From assembly GCF_910586915.1 (NCBI RefSeq), contig NZ_CAJULN010000004.1:1-64000 (forward strand): a DNA stretch of 64,000 bases, written 5' to 3'. Positions within the stretch are counted from its first letter, which is position 1; each line of letters starts with the position of its first letter. This document shows, piece by piece, positions 52,404 through 62,488 of the stretch. The notes beneath the pieces are model-generated. The model saw only the letters and a list, made by a program, of their open reading frames with translations. It did no database searches and was not told the DNA's origin. This stretch comes from an uncultured Bacteroides sp. Lineage in GTDB: Bacteria; Bacteroidota; Bacteroidia; Bacteroidales; Bacteroidaceae. Position numbers and translations under genes: made by a program.

Positions 52404-55400
52404 TTATTTCTTAATGATTTCATCTTTATGCAGTTGGAAGTACTCGTTCATCTCGCGCGCCTGCTTAATCTTGCGGCGTTGGCGGCGAACTCCCACACTA
52501 CCGAAGATGCAGTACATCACCGGCACGTAAATCAACGTCAGGATGGTAGAGACTGCCAGACCACCGATTACGGAAATCGCCATCGGACTCCACATCTCCG
52601 CTCCCTGTCCCGTGCTGACTGCCATCGGAATCATACCGAGGATGGTCGTGGCAGTGGTCATCAATACCGGACGCAAGCGGCTCTTGCCCGCCGTCACCAC
52701 CGCATTAAGGATGGACTGCCCGCGCTCGCGGCAGAGGATGGTGTAGTCGATAAGCACAATACCGTTTTTCACCACGATACCAATCAGCATGATACCTCCC
52801 AACAGACTCATCACACTCAGCGTAGTGTTGGTGATGAACAACGCCATCAGGATACCGCTCAGCGCAAAGAACACGGAAAGAATCAGAATGAACGGATAAG
52901 TCAGCGACTCGAACTGTGCCGCCATCACGATGAATACGAGGATGACAATCAGTACACCCAATGTTCCCAAGTCGCGGAACGAATCCTGCTGGTCTTCGTA
53001 GGAACCGGAAATCTGTATCGTCACGTCGCCCGGCAAATCCATCTTGTCGATAATCTTATTGCCGGCAGCCACCACGTCGCCCAGCGGAGCACCCGAGATA
53101 ACGGCCGAAACGGTCACAATACGTTCGCGGTCTTTACGCTCGATGGTGGGCGGGGCGAAACGTTCGACAACCGTTCCCACATCTTTCACGCGCACCGCCT
53201 GTCCCTGTGAATTATAGATAAGGATGTTTTCGATGCTTTCCAGACTGGTACGGTATTCGGGAGCGTAACGCACCTTGATGTCGTACTCGTCGCCGTCCTC
53301 ACGATATTTGGAAGCTACGGAACCGTTGATACGGTTGCGCAGGAAGGTTCCCGCCGTAGAGAGGTTCAATCCGTGCATTGCCAACTTCTCGCGGTCGAAG
53401 TCCACCTGGTATTCGGGCTGGTAGTCGCTACGGCTGATATTGACTTCGGTCACTCCCTTCACGTTGAGCAGCTCGCGTTTAAGGCGTGCCGACACGCTAT
53501 CGGTCAGCTCCATGTCGTATCCGTAAACCTCGAAGTCGGCGCTTGCCTGGGCAGACATACCACTGTTGCTACCACCGAGAATCACCTGCGCCTTACTGAA
53601 TTCAGGATATGCCTTGAGGTCGTCGCGCATTTCGTCGCAGACGGTTTCCAGCGTCACGTCGCGGTCGCCCGGGTCGACAAGACTGATGTTGAAGGAGATG
53701 ATATGCGAACCGTTGTCCTGCATAGACGCCCATGTATTGTCGGAGTCTGCCTGACCTACCGTATAGTTGCACACTTTTATGATGCCTTTATACTTCGTGC
53801 GCCACTGTTCGGTCAGTTTCGCCGAAAGTTCCTGGGCAATCTCCTTGCGCGTACCGATGGGCAACTCTAACTTCACGGCAATACGGGCGTTGTCCTGTGC
53901 GGGGAAGAACTCCGTACCGATACCCTTAGCACACAGCAGACTGAGGAAGAAGAAGGCGATACATCCGAAGATAACCGTCCAGCGATGGCGAACCGCCCAG
54001 TTGAGCATCCTTGCATACCAGGCGTCGAGTCCGTCGAGCGTCTTTTCAATCGGAGTAAAGAAGAGCTTGAAGGCTTTCGTCTGCTTCTTCTGCAAACGGA
54101 GCAACTGCGAACAGAGCATCGGCGTGAGCGACAGTGCCGAAACGGTGGAGATGAACATGATGGCACACATCATCCAACCCAACTGTTTGAAAAGCACACC
54201 CGACATACCGCTTACCATCGTCAAGGGGAAGAACACGGCAATCATGGTCAGCGTAGAAGCGACTACGGAGATTGCCACCTCGTTCGTACCGTGCACTGCC
54301 GCCTGTTTGGGGTCGGAGCCGCGTTCAATATGGGTCGTCACGTTTTCGAGCACCACAATCGCATCGTCCACCACCATACCGATAGCAATAGAAAGTGATG
54401 AAAGCGAAATAATATTAATCGTATTTCCACTAATCGCCAGGTAAATGAACGAGGCAATCAACGAAAGCGGGATGGTGATACAGATAATCAGCGTTGCGCG
54501 CCAGCGTCCCAAGAAGAGGAACACGACGATTACTACGAAGAGCAAGGCATACATGACGGTTTCGGTCAAACTGTCGATGGTGTTGAGGATGTTGTCGGAC
54601 GTATCGACGATGACGCCGATTTTCACGTCGCTCGGCAGGTTCTTCTGGAGTCGGGGCAGTGCTTCCGCCACTTTCTTGGAGATTTCCACCGAATTGGCGC
54701 CCGCCTGCTTCTGCACGATAATCATGGCACCCTTCACACCGTTGTTATAGGTCTCCTGCGCACGCTCTTCCACAGAGTCGACGATGCGTGCCACGTCGCG
54801 CAGAAAGACATTGGCTCCATTGTGCGTACCTACTACGACATCCGCCAGTTGGCGCGAGTCTTTGAATTCGCCTTCCACACGCAACGAGTAGGTCTCGCTA
54901 CCGATATCGAAGTTACCGCCGGGGATATTGCGGTTTTCGGCTCCGATGATGGAACTGATGGTTTCGATGGTGAGGTGGTAGGCTTCCAATTTGTTGGGGT
55001 CGCAATATACCTGAATCTCGCGTTGCGGCGCACCGCTGATAGAGACGGTTCCGACACCCGGAATACGCGCCAACGGGTTCACCACGCGGTCGTCCAGAAT
55101 TTTATAGAGAGCAGACTGGCTCTCGTTCGCCTGCACCGAAAGCAGCACGATAGGAATCATGTCCGTACTGAACTTGAAGATAATCGGATTCTCGACGTCG
55201 TCGGGAAGCTGCGAGCTTACCATGTCGAGTTTGTCGCGCACATCGTTCGTGAGTACGTCGATATCGTTGCCAAACTCAAACTCAAGCGTAATGAGCGACA
55301 TATTCTCGGACGAGCGAGAAGTAATATGTTTCAGATTGCTCACCGCGTTCAACGTATTTTCGAGCGGACGGGTCACATTGTTTTCTATATCCGAGGCACT

Positions 55401-55562
55401 GGCGCCAGGATAAGCGGTCATCACCATAATCGTATTTGTATCAATGTCTGGATACAAGTCGATAGGTAACTTAGACAAAGAGAAAAGACCAAAAATCACT
55501 ACTGCAAGGAAGCAGAGCGAGGTCATAATCGGTTTTTTAACCGCACCTTCGTATAAACTCAT
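52404..55562 (-). CDS. RND multidrug efflux pump, inner-membrane permease (HAE1/AcrB type)
   Basis: A 1052-residue RND permease. N-terminal helix then the porter domain (VMTAYPGASASDIENNVTRP), TM2-6 (YALLFVVIVVFLFLGRWRAT), the proton-relay segment SLSSLSIAIGMVVDDAIVVL with Asp-Asp, second-half porter and TM8-12 (LGVLIVILVFIVMAAQFESL). It exports drugs, dyes or bile-type compounds across the envelope using proton flux. Genes for membrane fusion protein and TolC precede it, TetR gene upstream: a complete tripartite operon. Confidence 0.96.
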   Translation of the reverse strand: MSLYEGAVKKPIMTSLCFLAVVIFGLFSLSKLPIDLYPDIDTNTIMVMTAYPGASASDIENNVTRPLENTLNAVSNLKHITSRSSENMSLITLEFEFGNDIDVLTNDVRDKLDMVSSQLPDDVENPIIFKFSTDMIPIVLLSVQANESQSALYKILDDRVVNPLARIPGVGTVSISGAPQREIQVYCDPNKLEAYHLTIETISSIIGAENRNIPGGNFDIGSETYSLRVEGEFKDSRQLADVVVGTHNGANVFLRDVARIVDSVEERAQETYNNGVKGAMIIVQKQAGANSVEISKKVAEALPRLQKNLPSDVKIGVIVDTSDNILNTIDSLTETVMYALLFVVIVVFLFLGRWRATLIICITIPLSLIASFIYLAISGNTINIISLSSLSIAIGMVVDDAIVVLENVTTHIERGSDPKQAAVHGTNEVAISVVASTLTMIAVFFPLTMVSGMSGVLFKQLGWMMCAIMFISTVSALSLTPMLCSQLLRLQKKQTKAFKLFFTPIEKTLDGLDAWYARMLNWAVRHRWTVIFGCIAFFFLSLLCAKGIGTEFFPAQDNARIAVKLELPIGTRKEIAQELSAKLTEQWRTKYKGIIKVCNYTVGQADSDNTWASMQDNGSHIISFNISLVDPGDRDVTLETVCDEMRDDLKAYPEFSKAQVILGGSNSGMSAQASADFEVYGYDMELTDSVSARLKRELLNVKGVTEVNISRSDYQPEYQVDFDREKLAMHGLNLSTAGTFLRNRINGSVASKYREDGDEYDIKVRYAPEYRTSLESIENILIYNSQGQAVRVKDVGTVVERFAPPTIERKDRERIVTVSAVISGAPLGDVVAAGNKIIDKMDLPGDVTIQISGSYEDQQDSFRDLGTLGVLIVILVFIVMAAQFESLTYPFILILSVFFALSGILMALFITNTTLSVMSLLGGIMLIGIVVKNGIVLIDYTILCRERGQSILNAVVTAGKSRLRPVLMTTATTILGMIPMAVSTGQGAEMWSPMAISVIGGLAVSTILTLIYVPVMYCIFGSVGVRRQRRKIKQAREMNEYFQLHKDEIIKK

Positions 55563-55597
55563 ATTAATAATTTGTTATCACTTACAACTTTCTCGTT

Positions 55598-56620
55598 TTA
55601 TTTTTCCACTTCTACTTCCATGCCGTTCACCAAGCGGGACTGACCGGCTACGACTACTTGCGAATTGTCGGGCACACCGGACTTCAATTCATATTCCGCA
55701 CCCATACGTCTGCCCAGTTCCACTTTGTTGTAAGACACCGCACCGTCTTTGTAGACAAACACGTAACGGTCGCCCGAACCAGCTTGTTTCACAATTGCCA
55801 AATCGGGAACTACCACGTTGTCGGCCGTACCGAAGTTGAGCGTTGCACGGGCAAACATTCCCGGACGCACGCGCTGGTCTCTGTTGTCCAGTCTAATTTC
55901 CACCTGGAAAGTACGCGTAGCCGCGTCTATCGTAGGATATACCAGATGAATGTTTCCGGTGAATACTTCATCGCCGTAGACATCGAGTTTCACCTCTACC
56001 GGTGCGCCTTTCTTCACTTTCGTAAAGTAAGTCTCGGACACGTTAATGAGCAGTTTCACCGGAGTGATTTGCTCTACCACTAACACCGGAGTGCCACCGC
56101 CGTACATATCGCCGTTGTCGTAGTTGCGAGCGGTAATCACACCGTTAATCGGGCTTAACAGAGCGGTGTTCTCCAAGAGGTTCTTGTAAGCCGTCTGCTT
56201 CACGTCAAGCTGCATCTTCGAAGCGTCCCATTCCGATTTGGAAGCTCCGCCTACTTTATAGAGTTCGTCGATACGATTGAATTCTATCTGCTGGTTGTCG
56301 AGCTGGAGTTTTGCCTGTTTCAGACTGGCGGCGTCCATCTGCACCAATTTCTGTCCTCTGGACACGCGATCGCCCACTTCGACAAAAATACGTTCGATGC
56401 GCACGGGCGACGCGGGAGCGATGTTGTTCTTCACTTCGGCTTCCACCGTTGCCGTATATTCCTGTATCTGTTCTACGGGACGCGCCTTTACTTCTGCCAA
56501 CTTCACCACGGGCTTCTCGTCCACGTGTTCGGTCACAGTAGCTTTGTCTTTTCCACCGCCTGTACATGAGCCCATGCATACGGTCAACAGCAGGGCTGCT
56601 AATTGGATATTTCTTTTCAT
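55598..56620 (-). CDS. RND efflux periplasmic adaptor (membrane fusion protein)
   Basis: A 340-residue lipoprotein (lipobox CMGSC) of the AcrA/MexA type. The barrel-sandwich halves appear at EAEVKNNIAPASPVRIERIF and NGVITARNYDNGDMY, with an alpha-hairpin between (about residues 95-160), a beta-barrel (EVKLDVYGDEVFTG) and a membrane-proximal domain. It bridges the RND permease and TolC. The gene is 35 bp upstream of the permease gene. Confidence 0.94.
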   Translation of the reverse strand: MKRNIQLAALLLTVCMGSCTGGGKDKATVTEHVDEKPVVKLAEVKARPVEQIQEYTATVEAEVKNNIAPASPVRIERIFVEVGDRVSRGQKLVQMDAASLKQAKLQLDNQQIEFNRIDELYKVGGASKSEWDASKMQLDVKQTAYKNLLENTALLSPINGVITARNYDNGDMYGGGTPVLVVEQITPVKLLINVSETYFTKVKKGAPVEVKLDVYGDEVFTGNIHLVYPTIDAATRTFQVEIRLDNRDQRVRPGMFARATLNFGTADNVVVPDLAIVKQAGSGDRYVFVYKDGAVSYNKVELGRRMGAEYELKSGVPDNSQVVVAGQSRLVNGMEVEVEK

Positions 56621-56659
56621 ATTCCTTGAGTTGTAATTTTCGTTGTTGTCTTTTAATCG

Positions 56660-58006
56660 TTATTCTTTTCCTAAAAGTTGGTCGAGGTCTGCCTTAGCCA
56701 CGAGATAGTCGTATATCGACTGGTTGTAGGTGAGCTGCGCCTGTGTGAGCGATACTTGCGAACTGTTAAGTTCGAGCACTGTGCCCTTGCCCACGTCGTA
56801 ACGCTTTTCGGCTATCGTTACCGCCTTTGTAGCCTGCATCACGTTCTCCTTGTTGCTGACTACCTGCTCGGTGCTGGCTGCCATGTTGTTACGGCAATTC
56901 ACAATCTGCATATTCAGCTTCCGTTCCGTGTCGATGCGATTCCAGTCGAGCTGGCGCATCTGGATGCGGGCGGATTTCACCTTCGTAAAGTTGCTCGCCT
57001 TATAAAGAGGGATGCTGAGGTTGAACATCAGGTTCGAACTGTTGCTCCATGCATAGTCGAATATGTTGATGTTGGGATTGTACAAAGACTGGTATTTGTA
57101 GGAGAAACTCATCGAAAGAGTGGGCATAAAGTTTGTCTTTAAGGACTTGACGTTCTTTTCCAACAGCTTCATGTTCAAATCCAACTGCTTCATGGTGGTG
57201 TTATTGTCCAGATTGATTTCCTCGTCTCTCAACTGATTGGCAAACATCGCCGTCTCATAGTTGGTCAGGCTGTCGTTAATCTTAATCTCCACATCGGCAG
57301 TGACACCCATCAGCACCTTAAGCTGCAACTTTGCCAGGTTCACGGCATTGGCTGCCGAAATAAGGTTGGGCTTGATGCTGCGCATCTGTACCTCCGCACT
57401 GATTTTGTCGTACTCGCTCACGCTACCCTGCTGGTATTTCGCATTAACCACGTTGTAGTTGTCTTCCGCCAACTTGTAGCTGCCTTGCAGCACTTCGTAG
57501 CTGTCTTGCGCAAGCATCAACTGATAATACGCCTTGCTCACCTGGTTTACCAGGTCTTGCTTGGAAGCGCGCGACTTCTCCACGGCAAGTTCGATATCGG
57601 TCTTTGTCATCGACATGGCACGGTACACACCCGGCACAAACAAAGGCAGGTTGATGCTCAGTCCGCCATTGACGGTATTCGTCCCGTCCTGTCCCATCTT
57701 GAACGACATATCGTTCAACTTCATTTCCGCCGCCTTCACCGTGTGGTCCAACGCCCCAGCGATGCTGGCATCTGGCAGAAGGCTTTGCCACGCTTCCTTG
57801 CGGGCTACTTTCTTCAAGGCGACTTCTTCTGCCGCCACTTTCATTGTCGGATTCTCATCCAGGGCAATCTCCACGGCTCTGTCTAAGGTCAAGGTCAACG
57901 TGTCTGCCGCTACCTGAGTCTGCTGCGCCTTCGCCAAACTAAACGCACAGAACACTACAGACAGCAGAAGCGTCTTCTTACTTGTCAGTCTTTTCATCTT
58001 GTTCAT
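56660..58006 (-). CDS. TolC-family outer-membrane efflux protein
   Basis: A 448-residue TolC-like protein with a cleavable signal peptide (TLLLSVVFCAFSLAKAQQ). Two repeated OEP halves with the usual coiled-coil alternation start at LTLDRAVEIALDENPTMKVA and near residue 275. It supplies the exit duct for the pump. It is the first structural gene after the TetR gene, 46 bp downstream. Confidence 0.94.
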   Translation of the reverse strand: MNKMKRLTSKKTLLLSVVFCAFSLAKAQQTQVAADTLTLTLDRAVEIALDENPTMKVAAEEVALKKVARKEAWQSLLPDASIAGALDHTVKAAEMKLNDMSFKMGQDGTNTVNGGLSINLPLFVPGVYRAMSMTKTDIELAVEKSRASKQDLVNQVSKAYYQLMLAQDSYEVLQGSYKLAEDNYNVVNAKYQQGSVSEYDKISAEVQMRSIKPNLISAANAVNLAKLQLKVLMGVTADVEIKINDSLTNYETAMFANQLRDEEINLDNNTTMKQLDLNMKLLEKNVKSLKTNFMPTLSMSFSYKYQSLYNPNINIFDYAWSNSSNLMFNLSIPLYKASNFTKVKSARIQMRQLDWNRIDTERKLNMQIVNCRNNMAASTEQVVSNKENVMQATKAVTIAEKRYDVGKGTVLELNSSQVSLTQAQLTYNQSIYDYLVAKADLDQLLGKE

Positions 58007-58052
58007 AAACTGGTTTCTAATTAAATCTTTTATTTGGGTTGTAGGCAGAACC

Positions 58053-58709
58053 TCACTCCGGCTTCACGCCCGTGTGGCTTCCGCGATATTCTTGTATAAA
58101 ATCTTCCAGCACTCTCGCTCCCTTCTCCGTGGAAATACCGCGGATGTAGGTGAACATAATGGATTCGTACACCTCTATGAAGGAATATTCACTGCAAATG
58201 TCCGTGTTGAACAATACATTGAACTGCTCGCGCACCATCAGATTGGAAATGGCAAAGTTCACATCCGAACGGAAAATCCCCTGTTCTACTCCTTTCTTGA
58301 AGAAAGAGGTTATATTGACCGAATCACTGTCCTGACGGGCTTTCATCATCTCATGTACCTTCGGATATTTCTTGATGTCCTTAAAGAAACGTTTGTTGGT
58401 TTGATGAAACATCTCAATACTCATCTGAAACACCGCAAGTATCACCTCCAGCACATTGTGCGATTCGGCGTAAACCTGCTGCAAATACCCGTCTCTATCT
58501 GCCTGCGCCTTCAGGACACACTCTTTCAGCAGTGTCTCTTTATCCTCAAAAAGTTCGTAAAGCGTGCGTTTGGAGATGCTCAGCGAAGCAGCAATGTCAT
58601 CCATCGTAATACTCTTGATTCCGCTCGACCGGAAGGCCTTCATTGCCGTCACCACAATGCGCTCTCTCAAATCAGCCTTTGAGGAAACGTCTTTTCCATA
58701 CTCTGCCAT
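58053..58709 (-). CDS. TetR/AcrR-family regulator of the efflux operon
   Basis: A 218-residue TetR-type repressor. The N-terminal helix-turn-helix is RIVVTAMKAFRSSGIKSITM, DDIAASLSISKRTLYELFED, with DNA-contacting residues in the second helix. The C-terminal all-helical domain (about 60-205) binds an unknown ligand. It heads the operon with tolC, adaptor, permease and PII-like genes, so it probably autoregulates the whole unit. Confidence 0.92.
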   Translation of the reverse strand: MAEYGKDVSSKADLRERIVVTAMKAFRSSGIKSITMDDIAASLSISKRTLYELFEDKETLLKECVLKAQADRDGYLQQVYAESHNVLEVILAVFQMSIEMFHQTNKRFFKDIKKYPKVHEMMKARQDSDSVNITSFFKKGVEQGIFRSDVNFAISNLMVREQFNVLFNTDICSEYSFIEVYESIMFTYIRGISTEKGARVLEDFIQEYRGSHTGVKPE

Positions 58710-58777
58710 TGTTCGTTTTTCTTTATCGTTGTTATGCAGTTCTTGTTTTATTCTTCATTTCCAGTAGAAAACGGGGG

Positions 58778-58785
58778 CAAAGATA
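58778..58785 (-). promoter_or_regulatory. -7 element of the TetR-efflux operon
   Basis: TATCTTTG on the minus strand 68 bp before the TetR start, a perfect TAnnTTTG. A -33 element is not obvious. The 244-bp divergent region to 58953 holds no other gene; TATTTTTA at 58922-58929 is a possible plus-strand -7 for the MutS-like gene. Confidence 0.45.
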
Positions 58786-58953
58786 TATAGAAAACTTAAT
58801 TAGTATAGAGAGTTTTCAGTTATTTGTTCGCCATTTGAGAATTATTATCATTCGAGTGCACCATATAAAAACAAATGTTAAGAGAAAAGTCCGAAGCCGA
58901 AAGAATCCGGAAGTTTTATCGTATTTTTACGGGCATACAATACCGGACATATC

Positions 58954-60792
58954 ATGGAAAGACTAAAAGAGATTACCGCCACCTACCGGCAAATCATCGG
59001 GCAGACAGAACTGGAACTGCAAGAAGCACGTAAACGAATCTATTACATCAGCCTGCTGCGGCTGGCCCTGTTCGTGGGAGCCATCACCGGAACCGTAGTC
59101 TTTTGGACAGACGGATGGTTGTGGGTATCTCTGTTCGGCGTCTTACCCTTCGCTCTCTTCGTCTGGCTGGTGAAGCGGCACAATCACTGGTTCTACCGCA
59201 AAGATTTCCTGAAGAAGAAAATAGAAATCAACGAACAGGAATTGAAAGCCCTCCGATACGACTTCTCCGACTTCGACGGCGGCAACGAATATGCCGACCC
59301 GGCACATCTATATACGTTCGACCTCGATATCTTCGGCGAGCAGTCGCTCTTCCAATCGGTCAACCGTACGTCGACCCCCGTAGGCAAGCAGCATCTCGCC
59401 CAATGGTTCAACGCCCACTTGGAGAACAAAGAAGCCATCGAACAACGGCAGGAAGCCATCCGCGAACTGGCCTCCGAACTGGAATACCGCCAGCAAATCC
59501 GCCTGCTTGGATTGCTCTACAAAGGCAAACCCGCCGACACCACCGAAATCAAAGAGTGGGCAGACAGCCCAAGTTACTACCGCAAGCACACCTTGCTACG
59601 CATCGTCCCCAATGCAATAACCCTCGTCAACCTTGTGTGCATCGTTCTTGCTTCCATCGGTCTCCTGCCGTTCAGCGTTGTGGGCGTTACTTTCACAAAT
59701 TTTGTAATATTCAGCGCCATCTTCTCCAAAGGAATCACCAAACTGCAAATCACCTACGGCAAGAAGTTGCAAATCCTTTCCACATACGCCGACCAAATTC
59801 TTCTCACAGAACGGAAGGAGATGCACAGCCCCGTCCTGCAACAGCTAAAAGCAGAACTGACCGACAGCCGCAAAAAGACAGCATCGCAGGCTGTGCGCCA
59901 ACTCTCGCAACTGATGAACGCGCTTGACCAGCGCAACAATGTATTAATCAGTATCATCCTCAACGGGTTTATCTTCTGGGAACTGCGGCAAATGATGCGC
60001 ATCGAACAATGGAAAGAGACACACGCCAACGACCTGACGCGCTGGATAGAAACAATCGGAGAAATAGACGCCTATTGCTCGCTCGCCACTTTCGCCTACA
60101 ACCATCCCGAATATATATACCCTACCATCGTCCCCCGTCCTTTCCTATTGCAAGCCAACGCATTGGGACATCCCCTGATGGAACGCACCAAATGCGTACG
60201 GAACGGTATAGATATCGACAAGCGTCCCAGTTTCATCATCATCACCGGAGCCAATATGGCAGGCAAAAGTACTTACCTGCGCACCGTCGGAGTCAACTAC
60301 CTGTTGGCGTGTATCGGCGCACCTGTCTGGGCAGAGCGGATGGAGCTATATCCGGCACGTCTCGTCACCAGTCTCCGCACCAGCGACTCGCTCACCGACA
60401 ACGAATCTTATTTCTTTGCCGAACTGAAACGTCTGAAACTTATCATCGACAAACTGAAAGCGGGAGAAGAACTCTTTATTATCCTTGACGAAATTCTGAA
60501 AGGCACCAACTCGATGGACAAACAGAAAGGTTCTTTCGCCCTCATCAAACAATTTATGAACATGAATACCAATGGCATCATCGCCACCCACGACCTACTG
60601 TTAGGCACATTGATAGATTCTTTCCCGCAAAACATACGCAACTACTGCTTTGAAGCGGACATCACCAACAACGAACTTACCTTCTCTTACTGCATGAGGG
60701 ACGGAGTCGCCCAAAACATGAACGCCTGCTTCCTGATGAAAAAAATGGGGATAGCCGTTGTCGACGACTCTCCCCATCCTGCAAAAAATTAA
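58954..60792 (+). CDS. Membrane-anchored MutS-like ATPase
   Basis: A 612-residue protein with a MutS core/ATPase domain but no mismatch-recognition domain. Two N-terminal transmembrane helices lie at about residues 32-73 (LLRLALFVGAITGTVVFW, VSLFGVLPFALFVWLV), and another hydrophobic pair at about 222-255. The C-terminal MutS ATPase has Walker A GANMAGKST at about 430, SLRTSDSLTDNESYFFAELK, Walker B FIILDEILKGTNSMD and ATHDLLL. Such membrane-bound MutS-related proteins are widespread in Bacteroidota with undefined function; DNA mismatch repair is unlikely without the clamp and connector domains. Confidence 0.85.
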   Translation: MERLKEITATYRQIIGQTELELQEARKRIYYISLLRLALFVGAITGTVVFWTDGWLWVSLFGVLPFALFVWLVKRHNHWFYRKDFLKKKIEINEQELKALRYDFSDFDGGNEYADPAHLYTFDLDIFGEQSLFQSVNRTSTPVGKQHLAQWFNAHLENKEAIEQRQEAIRELASELEYRQQIRLLGLLYKGKPADTTEIKEWADSPSYYRKHTLLRIVPNAITLVNLVCIVLASIGLLPFSVVGVTFTNFVIFSAIFSKGITKLQITYGKKLQILSTYADQILLTERKEMHSPVLQQLKAELTDSRKKTASQAVRQLSQLMNALDQRNNVLISIILNGFIFWELRQMMRIEQWKETHANDLTRWIETIGEIDAYCSLATFAYNHPEYIYPTIVPRPFLLQANALGHPLMERTKCVRNGIDIDKRPSFIIITGANMAGKSTYLRTVGVNYLLACIGAPVWAERMELYPARLVTSLRTSDSLTDNESYFFAELKRLKLIIDKLKAGEELFIILDEILKGTNSMDKQKGSFALIKQFMNMNTNGIIATHDLLLGTLIDSFPQNIRNYCFEADITNNELTFSYCMRDGVAQNMNACFLMKKMGIAVVDDSPHPAKN

Positions 60793-60824
60793 AGTTATGT
60801 CTCAATACCTATGGTGTATCAGCC

Positions 60825-61364
60825 CTATCTGCTTTTCGCCAGAAAAGCTACAACGGCAGAAGCACCGTCACCGGTAAAATAGTGTACCGATGTAATCGGC
60901 TGATAATTGTATGGCACAAACTGGAACAACTGCACGGCGGCAAATTTCTTGTCCTCGGAAAGTATCACGTCCATACGTATATTGCCACTCGATTCGCTCT
61001 TGATAGCAGAAGCGGCTGAAAACGAATCCGAATTTATCATATTCGCCAACGCCTCCATATGTTTCAAATCGAAGAAGAGACTTTGATCCTTAGTAACGCT
61101 TCCGGTAGGCAGATAAACGGTCTCTTTGGATTTCCAAAAAAGACGGAAAACACCCGACAACAGCAGTGCCGTCCCTAAAACCATAAGTCCCATCCCTATC
61201 GAAGAGGACTTGTCATCCAACTTGAAAGTGGAAGCAATTGCCAATGCGCCAAGTAGCAGCATGACAAAAGAGAATAAAATTCCGGAAACACTCGTACGTT
61301 TAGCAATATCGGGATGTGAGGATGCGAATATGGTAGCATCCGTAGCTTGAATAGTTGTCATCAT
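60825..61364 (-). CDS. Hypothetical membrane protein, two TM helices
   Basis: A 179-residue protein. Residues 1-25 are cytoplasmic, two helices span about 27-47 (GILFSFVMLLLGALAIASTF) and 56-77, and the last 100 residues form a soluble domain (FDLKHMEALANMINSDSFSA, FAAVQLFQFVPYNYQPITSV). No family recognised. It is convergent with the MutS-like gene, 32 bp apart. Confidence 0.65.
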   Translation of the reverse strand: MMTTIQATDATIFASSHPDIAKRTSVSGILFSFVMLLLGALAIASTFKLDDKSSSIGMGLMVLGTALLLSGVFRLFWKSKETVYLPTGSVTKDQSLFFDLKHMEALANMINSDSFSAASAIKSESSGNIRMDVILSEDKKFAAVQLFQFVPYNYQPITSVHYFTGDGASAVVAFLAKSR

Positions 61365-61432
61365 ATAGGAATGTTTAATTTATTAGTAAAATGAATTGAT
61401 TTAAAAAGAAGAAATACCAACAAATCAAACGG

Positions 61433-61828
61433 CTAAATAAGCATACGCCTTAAAGCAAACACATAGTATTCGCTCGAAAACTGACAATAATAGGAAGTTG
61501 TAGTGTTATAAATCCGCCCCCAATGTTGCGTCAGACAATCATCACATTTGGCACAACATTGCAGCAAATTTCTCAAAGTGGTAATGTATTCCCTAAGCTG
61601 CACACGCTGGATACGTGTAGCGGGAGTCTGATGACTTTGCAAGTTAGTCAGTTCCGCAACCGGCGAATAAGGATATTCCGGAGCATTTATGTCGCCGGTA
61701 TGGTACACTGGATAGTCCACGACACTCTCCGCTTCTTCCACCGTTCTTTCAGTGAAAGTATTGCCCGCCATCCCATGAAAGGTAACCGCCAGCAACAGAA
61801 ACAATATGATTCTTACAAATTTTGCCAT
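61433..61828 (-). CDS. Hypothetical exported protein
   Basis: A 131-residue protein with a signal peptide (FVRIILFLLLAVTFHGMAGN). The mature part has a Cys cluster (LLQCCAKCDDCLTQHWG) and an aromatic C-terminus (YYCQFSSEYYVFALRR). Unknown family; the four Cys could form disulfides or bind metal. Confidence 0.55.
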   Translation of the reverse strand: MAKFVRIILFLLLAVTFHGMAGNTFTERTVEEAESVVDYPVYHTGDINAPEYPYSPVAELTNLQSHQTPATRIQRVQLREYITTLRNLLQCCAKCDDCLTQHWGRIYNTTTSYYCQFSSEYYVFALRRMLI

Positions 61829-61940
61829 ATCTCTTTTACATACAACAAATCCTGTCTGCAGAAGTTCATCCCGAAATCCTCTTTTTTAAAATAAGCGAGA
61901 GTCCGGTACAAATCAACATCACCCATTGCTCAGCAAAAAA

Positions 61941-61966
61941 GGCTACTCCCACATATGGAAGTAGCC
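61941..61966 (-). terminator. Terminator of the rpsD-rpoA-rplQ block
   Basis: GGCTACTCCC (61941-61950) pairs with GGAAGTAGCC (61957-61966), allowing one G-U pair. On the minus strand TTTTTTGCTG follows. It lies 31 bp after the rplQ stop codon. Confidence 0.8.
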
Positions 61967-61996
61967 TCTTTTATATCTATAAGAATAATCGTTGGA

Positions 61997-62485
61997 TTAT
62001 TCTGCCGATTCAGCATTCGGAGCTTCAGTTGCCGGTGTTTCAACAGCAGCAGGAGCAGCTTCTGCACTCTTCTTGGAACGACGAGTACGAGTAGCTTTCT
62101 TAACAACCTTTTCTTTTGCCATGTTTTCATTGTAGTCAACCAACTCAATGAAACACATTTCAGCGTTGTCACCCAAACGGTGTCCAGTCTTGATGATACG
62201 AGTGTAACCACCCGGACGGTCAGCAATCTTCACAGAGATTTCCTTGAACAACTCTGTCACTGCAAACTTATCTTGCAAGTTGCTAAATACAACACGACGA
62301 GAGTTCGTTGTGTCTTCTTTAGACTTAGTGATCAAAGGCTCAACAAACTTCTTCAAAGCCTTAGCCTTTGCTACAGTCGTAGTGATTCTTTTGTGCTTGA
62401 TCAAAGAGCAAGCCATGTTAGATAACATAGCGCTTCTATGAGAAGCAGTACGACCTAAATGATTGAATTTTTTATTATGTCTCAT
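61997..62485 (-). CDS. rplQ: 50S ribosomal protein L17
   Basis: A 162-residue L17: MRHNKKFNHLGRTASHRSAM and NMACSLIKHKRITTTVAKAK are family hallmarks. The core ends near residue 125 (NAEMCFIELVDYNE). An Ala/Glu/Lys-rich tail of about 35 residues (SKKSAEAAPAAVETPATEAP) extends it, as is common in Bacteroidota. It is 3 bp downstream of rpoA and is the last gene of the block. Confidence 0.98.
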   Translation of the reverse strand: MRHNKKFNHLGRTASHRSAMLSNMACSLIKHKRITTTVAKAKALKKFVEPLITKSKEDTTNSRRVVFSNLQDKFAVTELFKEISVKIADRPGGYTRIIKTGHRLGDNAEMCFIELVDYNENMAKEKVVKKATRTRRSKKSAEAAPAAVETPATEAPNAESAE

Positions 62486-62488
62486 TTT

